A stretch of 64,000 nt of DNA. Source: Cylindrospermopsis curvispora GIHE-G1. Its GTDB lineage: Bacteria > Cyanobacteriota > Cyanobacteriia > Cyanobacteriales > Nostocaceae. The stretch is taken from contig NZ_CP060822.1 in NCBI RefSeq assembly GCF_014489415.1, positions 2,527,501 to 2,591,500 of the forward strand, read 5' to 3'. Position 1 is the first letter of the stretch, and every line of letters starts with the position of its first letter. Below the pieces are notes generated by a model. It had not been told where the DNA came from. It did not search any database and saw only the letters and a program-made list of their open reading frames with translations. A program made the translations under genes and the position numbers. This document shows, piece after piece, positions 37,258 through 45,658 of the stretch.

Positions 37258-38553
37258 CTAATTCGCTTGTGCCTCCCGCTTGAGATATTCTCCCCAGTAA
37301 TAAAAGGGAATTATTCCCCCAACTACTACAATAAACAATATGGATATGACCATAAATAAACGGTTTGCAAAAGGGAGCGATCGCCCAAATACGGGCATAA
37401 TATATTCAATTGACTTTGAGTCACCTTGACTATTGCCATCTTTCACTCGTACCTGGACTTTATGTAAAGTTCCTCGTTCTGCATTGGGTTGGATATAGCT
37501 AATTTGGTATTCTCCTAATAGGGCGTTGAGAAACAATTGTAAATTCTCTGCTATTGCTTTCTCGTCTCCAGAAAACTCTGAAATTCCACCGGTCAACTTA
37601 GCAATTTCTGCCAATCTTGTTTGATCGACAAATTCTGCTTCAGGAACCTTACCTGCATTAACATCTTGACGGGTAGCTGGTCGATTGAGTCCATATTTTG
37701 CCCCCAATTGTTCTGGTGTTAATCCATATCCTAAAGTGTGTACAGTAATATTTTCATAATCTTTCAAAAGGGATTTTAATTCACTAAAATCTCGATATTC
37801 ATTCATGGCATTGTGATAGCCATCGGATAACAGAATGATTGATAGTCTTGGTGGGGAAGCTGATGAATTTTCTGGTAGGGTAAACCGGGGGTCTTCTGGA
37901 TTACCTAAAAACTGCAAGGCCTTCTTTAAAGGTTGATATAAATTGGTAGATCCACAAGGGTTCAAACTAGATAAATATTCCAAACTATTTTGCAGTTTAA
38001 AATCACTAGCTGATATAAATTTGTCCAACGTATCCTTATCTACAGGATATTCTGGACAATTTTTCCCCGCTTCACCAAAGGGAACTATGGAGATTTGTGT
38101 ATCTCCTCCCCTCTCACTAGAAACTTTAGCAAATTGCCCAATTGCATTAATTGCACCTGTGATTTTCTTACTACCACCACTATCTGTCTGATTCATGCTA
38201 CCACTAAAATCTAGTAAAACAATAATCCAAGCGGGGGGCGGTACTGTTTCTTCTGGACTTTTCCAGTCCTTGGGTTTAAATTTGAGTTTTTTGCCATCCA
38301 GTTTTAACTCAAAATTATTTCTCTGTAAACCCATCACTGGCCTACTTTCTTCTCCTAACACTTTGATTTTAATGGTAACCCTATCATCTTTAATAGTAGG
38401 ACTATCCACAATCTCAGCCTTTTTAATTCCCGCTAAGGTGGGACTAATTAAACTGCTGATTAAAAACAAAGATAGAGTCAAAGATTTGCCAATTAAACAA
38501 GTTTTTAACCGGAAATAACTCCATATGTAATTTTTTTTAACTAGATTCAACAT
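37258..38553 (-). CDS. Membrane-anchored von Willebrand factor A protein
   Basis: A 431-residue protein with an N-terminal signal/anchor (about 20-42) and a vWA domain (about 110-330) with MIDAS motif LLDFSGSMN. A single C-terminal transmembrane helix at about 400-422 ends with a short charged tail. Metal-dependent protein binding outside the cytoplasm is the expected role. The following gene on the same strand upstream (38662-39783) is its likely operon partner. Confidence 0.8.
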   Translation of the reverse strand: MLNLVKKNYIWSYFRLKTCLIGKSLTLSLFLISSLISPTLAGIKKAEIVDSPTIKDDRVTIKIKVLGEESRPVMGLQRNNFELKLDGKKLKFKPKDWKSPEETVPPPAWIIVLLDFSGSMNQTDSGGSKKITGAINAIGQFAKVSSERGGDTQISIVPFGEAGKNCPEYPVDKDTLDKFISASDFKLQNSLEYLSSLNPCGSTNLYQPLKKALQFLGNPEDPRFTLPENSSASPPRLSIILLSDGYHNAMNEYRDFSELKSLLKDYENITVHTLGYGLTPEQLGAKYGLNRPATRQDVNAGKVPEAEFVDQTRLAEIAKLTGGISEFSGDEKAIAENLQLFLNALLGEYQISYIQPNAERGTLHKVQVRVKDGNSQGDSKSIEYIMPVFGRSLPFANRLFMVISILFIVVVGGIIPFYYWGEYLKREAQAN

Positions 38554-38661
38554 TTCTACCTCCTAATATTGGGTTAGTCCTTATTCTTCCTCATATTGAC
38601 TTTGAATTTCAATATGAATTAACACCCACATTTCTTCCCCATTAACTTGGGTACAGCTATA

Positions 38662-39783
38662 TTATGCCTGGGGATCAAGAAAACGATTGTAGTAGACAAA
38701 ACGATAATATTTCTCTTGCTTGACACCTGCTTGATTAACTGTGTATAAAGTCAATAGGTAATTATGCCTTAAAGAAACTTGGCGATTGTGCCTGAGGGTA
38801 ACCCCATTAACTGCGATCGCCTGGAAAAATTCACTATCAGGAATCAAATTAGCAGCTCTTTTTTGTATTTCAATATCGGCAATGTGGGGAGGTAATCCAG
38901 GAATGGTAATATCTGTATTCATGCTATCAGATCCTATTCTGATTCTTCCCCTAGCAGGTAGTTGAATAGATAAACCTTCTTGAATCTCATTGGACTTAAT
39001 ATCATTAGTTTCTTCATTTTCTTCCACATTGTTAACAAATGACAGTTGATGGCTATTACTATTAATCAATGGATAGGAAAAATAAGATTGATCTTCTGTT
39101 AGAACATCTTGGGTATCTTCTCTAAAGTCTTTATACTCAAAACCTTTACCTGCTCGTAAAGCTGCAATATAACTAGGAGAATTAGTCACACTAAAAACCG
39201 CACCCAATAATAGGCCTAGAATGCTGAAACCAATGATGTCTTCTATACTCTTCAAATCTGGTGGCATTTTACCCATAGCCAAACGGACTATTTCAAATAA
39301 AACTGCTGCGATTAAACTTGCTCCACTTGCAGCAATAACACTAATTTTCAGTCTTTGTTGCAGGCGTTTTTTCCCTGATGCTTCCATGCTGTGCCAACGC
39401 CAAGTTAAGCCCTCCGCTAAACCAACGGAAACCCCGATTAATAACCATCCTAGGGTTCTAACAATAGGAGTAGGTACGCGAATCACTGGCCAAAACAGAA
39501 TTTGCGATATAATACCAGCCACTAAGCCAGAAATAATACCTAATCCCGTGGCAATTAATAGAGGTGGTTTAGCAGTCTCAAAACTGCGTTTCACCCTAGT
39601 AGGATTACTGATGAATATTTCGTTGAGCACCATACTACAGGAAAGGGAAACTGCTATACAGGGAAACAGAGTAATTTCTGGATATTGGGGAAACAAACCT
39701 AGGTCAGTGATGAAAAACTGTCCTATATTCCAACCCAGCAGAGCGGAACTGATACCAGCTAAAAGATAAAGGTAAAGTTTCAT
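38662..39783 (-). CDS. Polytopic membrane protein with FHA-like C-terminal domain
   Basis: A 373-residue protein. The first ~210 residues hold about six hydrophobic helices; the C-terminal part (about 255-373) has GRIRIGSDSMNTDITIPG followed by PPHIADIEI, a pattern like a forkhead-associated (FHA) fold. The SRxH signature that binds phosphothreonine is not intact, so phosphopeptide binding is doubtful. It precedes the vWA gene by 108 bp and the two are probably transcribed together. No family name certain. Confidence 0.6.
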   Translation of the reverse strand: MKLYLYLLAGISSALLGWNIGQFFITDLGLFPQYPEITLFPCIAVSLSCSMVLNEIFISNPTRVKRSFETAKPPLLIATGLGIISGLVAGIISQILFWPVIRVPTPIVRTLGWLLIGVSVGLAEGLTWRWHSMEASGKKRLQQRLKISVIAASGASLIAAVLFEIVRLAMGKMPPDLKSIEDIIGFSILGLLLGAVFSVTNSPSYIAALRAGKGFEYKDFREDTQDVLTEDQSYFSYPLINSNSHQLSFVNNVEENEETNDIKSNEIQEGLSIQLPARGRIRIGSDSMNTDITIPGLPPHIADIEIQKRAANLIPDSEFFQAIAVNGVTLRHNRQVSLRHNYLLTLYTVNQAGVKQEKYYRFVYYNRFLDPQA

Positions 39784-39888
39784 AATACGTGTAATCGCAG
39801 TAGTTTACCGCTATTATTGCCTAAGCTTTTTGTGCTCATCAAATAGACTACTCTAGTTTGCAGATCTATATGATGAGCAATTATATCA

Positions 39889-40541
39889 CTACTCCTGGTT
39901 AATAATTTTGCCTCGAAATACTACGTAGTTATAAGTGTTATAAAACAAAACTACGGGAATAAGAAAACTGATAAGTGTCAACATAAATACCAAAGAACTT
40001 GGTGCTGCTGCTGCTTAATAAATGGTCACACTGGGAGGAATGATTGGCGATCGCTTGGAAGTAGTCTTTAACAACAAACTTACCGGAGAAGCTTAACGCC
40101 TGCTGGGGTCTGTAGCCAAGAATTTGCTGATAGAATCCAGAAGGTAGAGAGATTAGCTCCAAAAGCCACTAGAATGGTGGATATCCAATGAATAACTGGT
40201 GGGACTCGATCCCAGCCAAATAGCATAAATGCCATTGTGCCTTCAAAACCCAGGACGGTACCAAAAAAATCTCCCACTTACTCGGAAAAGGGTGCCCAAG
40301 AACAAATTGGAATGCCATCGTTAACCCAGATGCAACACCAATGCCAAAGTTGAGAACATATAATTTAGACCAGAAGCGGGCGTGGTGGTAGTATTCTAGG
40401 CTGCGAGTTTTTAACCACAATCCCTCGATTACCACTAAGTATATGGCCATTTGTTAGCACTGGCCAGAGCATGTGGAATATTGCGGTTAGTGTAAACTGT
40501 ATGCGTGACAATGTTACCGTGTTCGAGATGAGTTCTTCCAT
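39889..40541 (-). pseudogene. cydAB pseudogene: CydA N-terminus fused by deletion to CydB C-terminus
   Basis: Reading on the minus strand from ATG 40541 gives MEELISNTVTLSRIQFTLTA and FHMLWPVL, the CydA N-terminus. After a frameshift it continues as YLVVIEGLWLKTRSLEYY, then FGWDRVPPVIHW and LSTFWILSANSWLQT, up to FVVKDYFQAIAN. The reading then jumps near 40040-40052 into CydB: PPSVTIY, stop, AAAAPSSLVFMLTLISFLIP, YNYVVFRGK, ending at TAG 39889. Both catalytic parts are lost, so no functional cytochrome bd oxidase is made from this locus. Confidence 0.85.
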
Positions 40542-40734
40542 TGCTGTAGTTAAAATGATGTTAGTTACTGTCAGTCTGTATTGTTTAGTGTTATAGCTAA
40601 AGCTATAATTACAATTAGAACTATTACCACCATAGTTTTAGTTTATGCAAGCGACACCATGTCAAAATTCATAGAAATTACAGATTTTCTTTGGGATCGT
40701 CAGTTTTAACCTAATTTTGTGGGTATCACCATTT

Positions 40735-42126
40735 ATGAATTTACTTTGGGAAAGATTTACACTATCCTCCTTACCCCTAAAAGAATATGTCAATACTAGC
40801 TATCTACATAAGTTGGTGGGTATTCTAAGTCCTTGGCGTCAAACCAGCTGGCTGATGCAATGGGGAGATATGCTCTCTGCTGCTTTAATCAGCCTAATTT
40901 ACGGATTGTCACCTTTTGTGTCTAGCACTTTAACTGGAATATTGCTACTAGCAGCTGCAGCATTATGGTTAATATTAACTATATCAGATGAAACTAATCT
41001 ATCTAAAATTTCCTTTACCCCAATTCATCTGGTGGTTCTGCTCTATTGGTTTATCACCGTGGTCTCAGCGGGTTTATCCCCTGTCAAAAAGGCAGCTTTT
41101 AGCGATTTGGCAACTTTAACACTCTATTTACTGCTTTTTGCCCTGTGTGCTAGATCCCTGAGAATTCACCGCGTTCGCACCTGGTTAATTACCCTGTATT
41201 TACATGTATCCCTCCTTGTTAGTGTATATGGCATTCGACAATGGTTTTTCGGGGCTAAGGCCTTGGCTACCTGGGTTGATCCAGAATCAACTTTATCTAA
41301 AACCACTAGGGTTTACAGTTATCTAGGTAATCCCAATTTATTGGCTGGGTATCTCATCCCCGCAGTGGCTTTAAGTTTAGTGGCCATTTTCGCCTGGCAC
41401 GGTTGGATTAGAAAGTCTCTAGCCGTAATTATGTTAGCCGCAAATGCTTCTTGCTTGGTTTTGACCTTTAGTCGCGGTGGCTGGATCGGTATGCTAATCG
41501 CTATTTTGGCTGCTATGCTGTTGTTAGCTTATTGGTGGAGTGTACAACTGTCTCCATTTTGGCGCACTTGGTTATTGCCAATTCTACTGGGAACTTTTAT
41601 CGGCGCTCTTCTGCTGGCAGTAATTTTTGTTGAACCAGTTAGACTGCGATTGGTTAGTATTTTTGCTGACCGTCAGGATAGTAGTAATAATTTTCGCCGT
41701 AATGTCTGGGATGCAGTTTTGGAAATGATTCGCGATCGCCCAATTATTGGTATTGGTCCAGGACATAATTCTTTTAATAAAATCTATCCCCTTTACCAAC
41801 GTCCCCGCTATAGTGCTTTGAGTGCCTATTCAATTTTCCTAGAAACAGCTGTAGAAAGTGGTTTTGTTGGTTTGTCTTGTTTTATCTGGTTGATTATTGT
41901 CATTATCAACTCAGGACTGGTTCAAATGCGCCAGTTTCTCAAGGTGAGAAATCAGGATGGACTTTGGTTAATAGGAGCGATCGCGGCTATATTTGGTATG
42001 CTAGGTCATGGTACTGTAGATACGGTATGGTATCGTCCAGAGGTGAATACTCTTTGGTGGTTAATGGTGGCCATAGTGGCTAGCTACTGGAATCCCTTGA
42101 CCGAAAACCGTGGAGAAATAAATTAG
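40735..42126 (+). CDS. ictB: IctB-family O-antigen-ligase-like membrane protein
   Basis: A 463-residue polytopic membrane protein with 10-12 helices. It belongs to the Wzy/O-antigen ligase-like group containing cyanobacterial IctB, first linked to inorganic carbon accumulation though its direct transport role is disputed. Motifs FSRGGWIG and GPGHNSFNKIYP are family-typical. ATG 40735 preferred over GTG 40717. Next to the cydAB pseudogene (start 193 bp away) and followed by a DUF29 gene. Confidence 0.85.
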   Translation: MNLLWERFTLSSLPLKEYVNTSYLHKLVGILSPWRQTSWLMQWGDMLSAALISLIYGLSPFVSSTLTGILLLAAAALWLILTISDETNLSKISFTPIHLVVLLYWFITVVSAGLSPVKKAAFSDLATLTLYLLLFALCARSLRIHRVRTWLITLYLHVSLLVSVYGIRQWFFGAKALATWVDPESTLSKTTRVYSYLGNPNLLAGYLIPAVALSLVAIFAWHGWIRKSLAVIMLAANASCLVLTFSRGGWIGMLIAILAAMLLLAYWWSVQLSPFWRTWLLPILLGTFIGALLLAVIFVEPVRLRLVSIFADRQDSSNNFRRNVWDAVLEMIRDRPIIGIGPGHNSFNKIYPLYQRPRYSALSAYSIFLETAVESGFVGLSCFIWLIIVIINSGLVQMRQFLKVRNQDGLWLIGAIAAIFGMLGHGTVDTVWYRPEVNTLWWLMVAIVASYWNPLTENRGEIN

Positions 42127-42143
42127 GACGGAGCATATCGCCT

Positions 42144-42605
42144 ATGAACTCTGAAGTTCCTCCCCAATACGAACAAGACTTTTATGGTTGGATTCAATGG
42201 CAACTCAGAGCAATTTCCCAAAGACAAGTATCTCAACTGGACTGGGAAAATTTGCAGACGGAGTTAGAAGGGTTGGGAAGACAGGAATATCGGGAACTAG
42301 TTAGTCGTCTTACGGTTTTGTTGGGACACCTGCTCAAGTGGGAATACCAACCGGAGAATCGTTGTCGCAGTTGGTTTCTAACTATTAGAGAACAGCGCCG
42401 TGCTATCCACCGTCATTTTCAACGTAATCCCACCTTAAAATCCCGCATCCCCCACGCTTTGGAGGATGCTTTTGAAGGGGGAGTTGATTTAGCTCTACGA
42501 GAAACTAACCTACCATTGAGAACTTTTCCCCAAGTTTGTCCCTACCAGTTTGAACAAGCGATTTCCCATGGATTTATGTGCGATACTAGTCAAGACTGGC
42601 AATAA
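42144..42605 (+). CDS. DUF29 family protein
   Basis: A 153-residue protein of the DUF29 family, common in cyanobacteria and without known function. YEQDFYGWIQWQLRAI, LLGHLLKWEYQPENRCRSW and REQRRAIHRHF are family motifs; all helical. It begins 17 bp after ictB. A second member lies at 54949-55386. Probably not an enzyme by motif; DUF29 genes are often present as many scattered paralogues. Confidence 0.85.
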   Translation: MNSEVPPQYEQDFYGWIQWQLRAISQRQVSQLDWENLQTELEGLGRQEYRELVSRLTVLLGHLLKWEYQPENRCRSWFLTIREQRRAIHRHFQRNPTLKSRIPHALEDAFEGGVDLALRETNLPLRTFPQVCPYQFEQAISHGFMCDTSQDWQ

Positions 42606-42644
42606 GAAAAACAAGGTGGAAAACTATCCACTCGATTAGTGCAA

Positions 42645-43112
42645 TTAGTAATTCTTCATCGCCCGCTGAATATCACGCTGATCTTGACGACGCTTTAAAT
42701 CTTCCCGTTTATCATGGACTTTCTTCCCTCTGCATAAACCAATGCTGATCTTTACCCAGCCCCTTTTGAAGTACATTTTTAATGGGATCAAGGTTAAACC
42801 TTGTTGTTCCACTTTGCCTATCAGCTTACGAATTTCTAGTCGGTGTAGGAGCAGTTTTCGGGTGCGTCTCGGCTCATGATTGAAATATTGTCCACTGGCT
42901 GTATAAGGAGAAATATGAGCATTGATTAGCCATGCTTCTCCATTGCGCAGCAAGGCGTATCCATCCTGTAGGTTGACTTTACCCGCTCGTATTGATTTCA
43001 CTTCCGTACCAGTTAGCTGAATTCCTGCTTCGTAGGTTTCTAGGATTTCATACAAATAACGGGCCTGTCTATTATCACTAATAATCTTGTAACCTTCGTT
43101 TTTATCACTCAT
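42645..43112 (-). CDS. smpB: tmRNA-binding protein SmpB
   Basis: A 155-residue RNA-binding protein that delivers tmRNA to stalled ribosomes. Conserved motifs: ARYLYEILETYEAGIQLTGTEVKSIR, LLLHRLEIRKLIGKVEQQGLTLIP, and the basic C-terminal tail KGKKVHDKREDLKRRQ that enters the mRNA channel. Starts at ATG 43112 and converges with the DUF29 gene. No tmRNA gene was found nearby. Confidence 0.96.
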   Translation of the reverse strand: MSDKNEGYKIISDNRQARYLYEILETYEAGIQLTGTEVKSIRAGKVNLQDGYALLRNGEAWLINAHISPYTASGQYFNHEPRRTRKLLLHRLEIRKLIGKVEQQGLTLIPLKMYFKRGWVKISIGLCRGKKVHDKREDLKRRQDQRDIQRAMKNY

Positions 43113-43414
43113 TGAAAATTTTACTTCTGTACTGTAAAGAAAATATACCTGACAAGTACGTGTAAATACTCGTCATTTTATTTGCCTAATTTGCCTGCTA
43201 AGACCAATATGAGTTCAGAGCAACACTATAACATTATATTCTTAAATAGTGTTGGTATGAAGTAACTATATCTTTGACTATACTAGTAAATCATCTTTCT
43301 GGGGAATGGCGTTAATTTCCTAAAAGTGGTAAGTGTGCTAAGTTTAGATATATATTCTTGTTCAATTATTATCTTTAAATATTCCGTAATAAAAATGCTG
43401 GGGATCCGGTTTTA
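43113..43414. other. Intergenic region upstream of smpB and the response regulator
   Basis: About 300 bp between the divergent smpB and regulator genes with no coding frame. It contains AT-rich sequence and a 7-bp inverted repeat AACACTA / TAGTGTT (around 43221 to 43253). Both promoters should lie here, but I could not place one with confidence. Confidence 0.35.
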
Positions 43415-44110
43415 ATGCCTTTAAAAATCCTTGTGGTCGATGATGACATTGGCACTAGTCTCTCGATTAGTGATTATTTGGAACTGTGTGGGTATTCCGT
43501 ACTGACAGCTGATAATGGTGAAAACGCCCTATCCATTATAAAACAAGAACATCTGGATTTGATGGTGACAGATATTATTATGCCACGTATGAATGGTTAT
43601 GAATTGGTTCGTCAAGTACGTCAAAACATTGAGTTTCGTCTGTTACCTGTTATTCTCTTGACTGCTAGAACCAAAACTCAAGAGAGAATTCTCGGTTATC
43701 AGTCGGGATGTGATTTATATTTACCTAAGCCTTTTGAGTTGGAGGAGTTGGCCGCTGCTATTCGTAATCTGTTAGGGCGATCGCAAATTATTCAATCGGA
43801 ATATTGTTTATCCAGTCAGATCCCTGGCAGTTTTTCCCCTGATGATAAAACCAGAGCTGTTTCCCCATCTATTCCTATGATTGAGACTTTAAATCATCCG
43901 GACTCTCACATACTCATGTCCATAAGTACCAGAGAACGAGAGGTTTTGGAGTTGTTGACTCATGGGCTATCTAATGCAGAAATTGGCAGTAAATTATATT
44001 TGAGTCCACGTACAGTAGAGAAATATGTCAGTAGTTTATTGAGAAAAACTTCTAGTAATAACAGAGCTGAACTGGTAAGATTTGCTATAAAGCATGGTAT
44101 AGTAGATTAG
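43415..44110 (+). CDS. NarL/FixJ-type response regulator
   Basis: A 231-residue two-component regulator. The receiver domain (about 1-120) has acidic DDD (9-11) and phosphoacceptor Asp in VTDIIMPRMNGYEL (about 53). Thr81 and Lys105 complete the site. A linker of ~45 residues leads to the LuxR-type HTH (about 168-228): STREREVLELLTHGLSNAEI then SPRTVEKYVSSLLRKTSSNNR. No histidine kinase is adjacent. It is expected to bind DNA as a dimer on phosphorylation. Confidence 0.92.
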   Translation: MPLKILVVDDDIGTSLSISDYLELCGYSVLTADNGENALSIIKQEHLDLMVTDIIMPRMNGYELVRQVRQNIEFRLLPVILLTARTKTQERILGYQSGCDLYLPKPFELEELAAAIRNLLGRSQIIQSEYCLSSQIPGSFSPDDKTRAVSPSIPMIETLNHPDSHILMSISTREREVLELLTHGLSNAEIGSKLYLSPRTVEKYVSSLLRKTSSNNRAELVRFAIKHGIVD

Positions 44111-44123
44111 TTGAGGAATGGGA

Positions 44124-44597
44124 TTATTGATTTTTTATATGTTTTAACAGTCCATTACAAGCATCCATAAGTAAATCTATTACTTGATTAAATCCCTCCG
44201 GTCCTCCATAATAGGGGTCAGGGACTTCCTGGAAACTATGTTCAGAGCAAAAGTCGCACATAAGACGGACTTTGTGATGATACCTTCCTGAAGGGTCTAG
44301 AGAAAGAATATCTCCATAGTTATGTTTATCCATAGCCAAAATCAGGTCAAAATCCTCAAAGTCAGATCTTTGGAACTGACGGGCTTTTCCAAGTAGGTCA
44401 ATACCCAATTTAGCAGATGCTGCCGCGCTCATTCTTCTATCGGGTGGACTGCCAATGTGATAGTTGGAAGTACCAGCTGAATCGCAATGAATTTCATTAC
44501 TTAGACCTGCTTTATCGATCAGATAATTCATAATATTCTCCGCTGATGGAGAACGACAAATATTGCCAAGACAGACAAAAAGTAACTTAGATGACAT
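44124..44597 (-). CDS. Low-molecular-weight protein tyrosine phosphatase
   Basis: A 157-residue cytosolic phosphatase. The P-loop CLGNICRSPSA has nucleophile Cys9 and Arg15 (Cx5R). The general-acid loop DPYYGGPEGF supplies Asp (about 128). Start ATG 44597. Cyanobacterial members dephosphorylate photosystem or signalling proteins, but the substrate is not evident here. It converges with the response regulator, 13 bp apart. Confidence 0.92.
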   Translation of the reverse strand: MSSKLLFVCLGNICRSPSAENIMNYLIDKAGLSNEIHCDSAGTSNYHIGSPPDRRMSAAASAKLGIDLLGKARQFQRSDFEDFDLILAMDKHNYGDILSLDPSGRYHHKVRLMCDFCSEHSFQEVPDPYYGGPEGFNQVIDLLMDACNGLLKHIKNQ

Positions 44598-44657
44598 GAT
44601 TTAGGAGTTTAGCAACAGCACCATAGTACCACCGGATGGGCAAATTTAGCAAAAAAA

Positions 44658-45596
44658 CTAGATTAGGTAGCCAATACCAGCACCAATTGTTTCCGCTAAA
44701 ATGCTGATAAGACGATACAATGCGATCGCGCTAAGTAGGATAGCAGGTGGGAAAACATCGTCTAGAACCAGAATAGCAGTGGCTTCAAATACACCTATAC
44801 CGCCTGGAGCACCAGGGATGATTAGACCCAAAACCCAGGACAGACTAAAAGAACCCATTAATACAGGGATTTGACTCATATCCACATTACTGACAGCAGA
44901 AATAGTTAAAATAAACCCTGTTCCCCGTAAGTATACAAATATCAATTCACCCATTAAAGGTAATAAAGGATAGTGCTCAAGAATTAAATTATTAATGGGC
45001 TGAATCGAGGAATTTACTGGAAGGGGAGTTTTCTTAGGTAACTTAATTTTACTCTTTATCTGATATAGTATGCCCAGTGCGGGATTTAGGACCGCTGGAT
45101 GTATGGCACCTAGCAGTAGACATAAACTGATAAATTGCAGAATTTGGGGTGGAATATGATTAAAAGTAAGAGATATAAAAGATAATTTATTAGGGAGTAA
45201 AATAATATTAAATAAAGCTGCTGTAGCCATGAGTAGGGGTTCTAACAGGACACTCAAGGTGGCTACCAGTGTGGGAATATTGGTATTTTTAGCTGTTAGT
45301 ATTCTTCCATAATAATGCCAAACATTTCCAGGCAAATATTTAGCGACATTAGTTTTTAAATACACTCGGATAAATAGACCAGTAGGTACAGACTGATTTA
45401 AATCTTTCAGAATCCATGTCCATACCCACCCCGCCCAAGTGTGTGCAAGTAATGTCACTATGGTGGCTAGAATCAAAGTTTTCCACTTAATTGTAACTAG
45501 ACTCAGAGAGTTCACTTCCAACCAATGATTTTGGAGAGTTTTGGCTAAAAAAAGCAAAGTCACTCCAAAAACAACCCAGCGCGAGAATTTCGCCAT
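44658..45596 (-). CDS. UPF0104 / flippase-like membrane protein
   Basis: A 312-residue polytopic protein with about eight hydrophobic segments. The N-terminal half includes NVAKYLPGNVWHYYGR, and the C-terminal half ends with PGAPGGIGVFEAT, motifs of the AglD/YbhN/lysylphosphatidylglycerol synthase TM family. It likely translocates or modifies a lipid-linked molecule; no domain fixes the substrate. Starts at ATG 45596. 60 bp from the phosphatase on the same strand, so the two may be cotranscribed. Confidence 0.8.
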   Translation of the reverse strand: MAKFSRWVVFGVTLLFLAKTLQNHWLEVNSLSLVTIKWKTLILATIVTLLAHTWAGWVWTWILKDLNQSVPTGLFIRVYLKTNVAKYLPGNVWHYYGRILTAKNTNIPTLVATLSVLLEPLLMATAALFNIILLPNKLSFISLTFNHIPPQILQFISLCLLLGAIHPAVLNPALGILYQIKSKIKLPKKTPLPVNSSIQPINNLILEHYPLLPLMGELIFVYLRGTGFILTISAVSNVDMSQIPVLMGSFSLSWVLGLIIPGAPGGIGVFEATAILVLDDVFPPAILLSAIALYRLISILAETIGAGIGYLI

Positions 45597-45658
45597 AATC
45601 CTAATATTATCTACAATCTTCTTTTGCAGTTACTTGTTAGTCAACGGAATTCAACTTA

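Noticed and set aside
39221-39769. 182-codon plus-strand frame over the FHA-like membrane protein
   Set aside because: It lies fully antisense to a better-supported gene, and its composition is that of a shadow frame.
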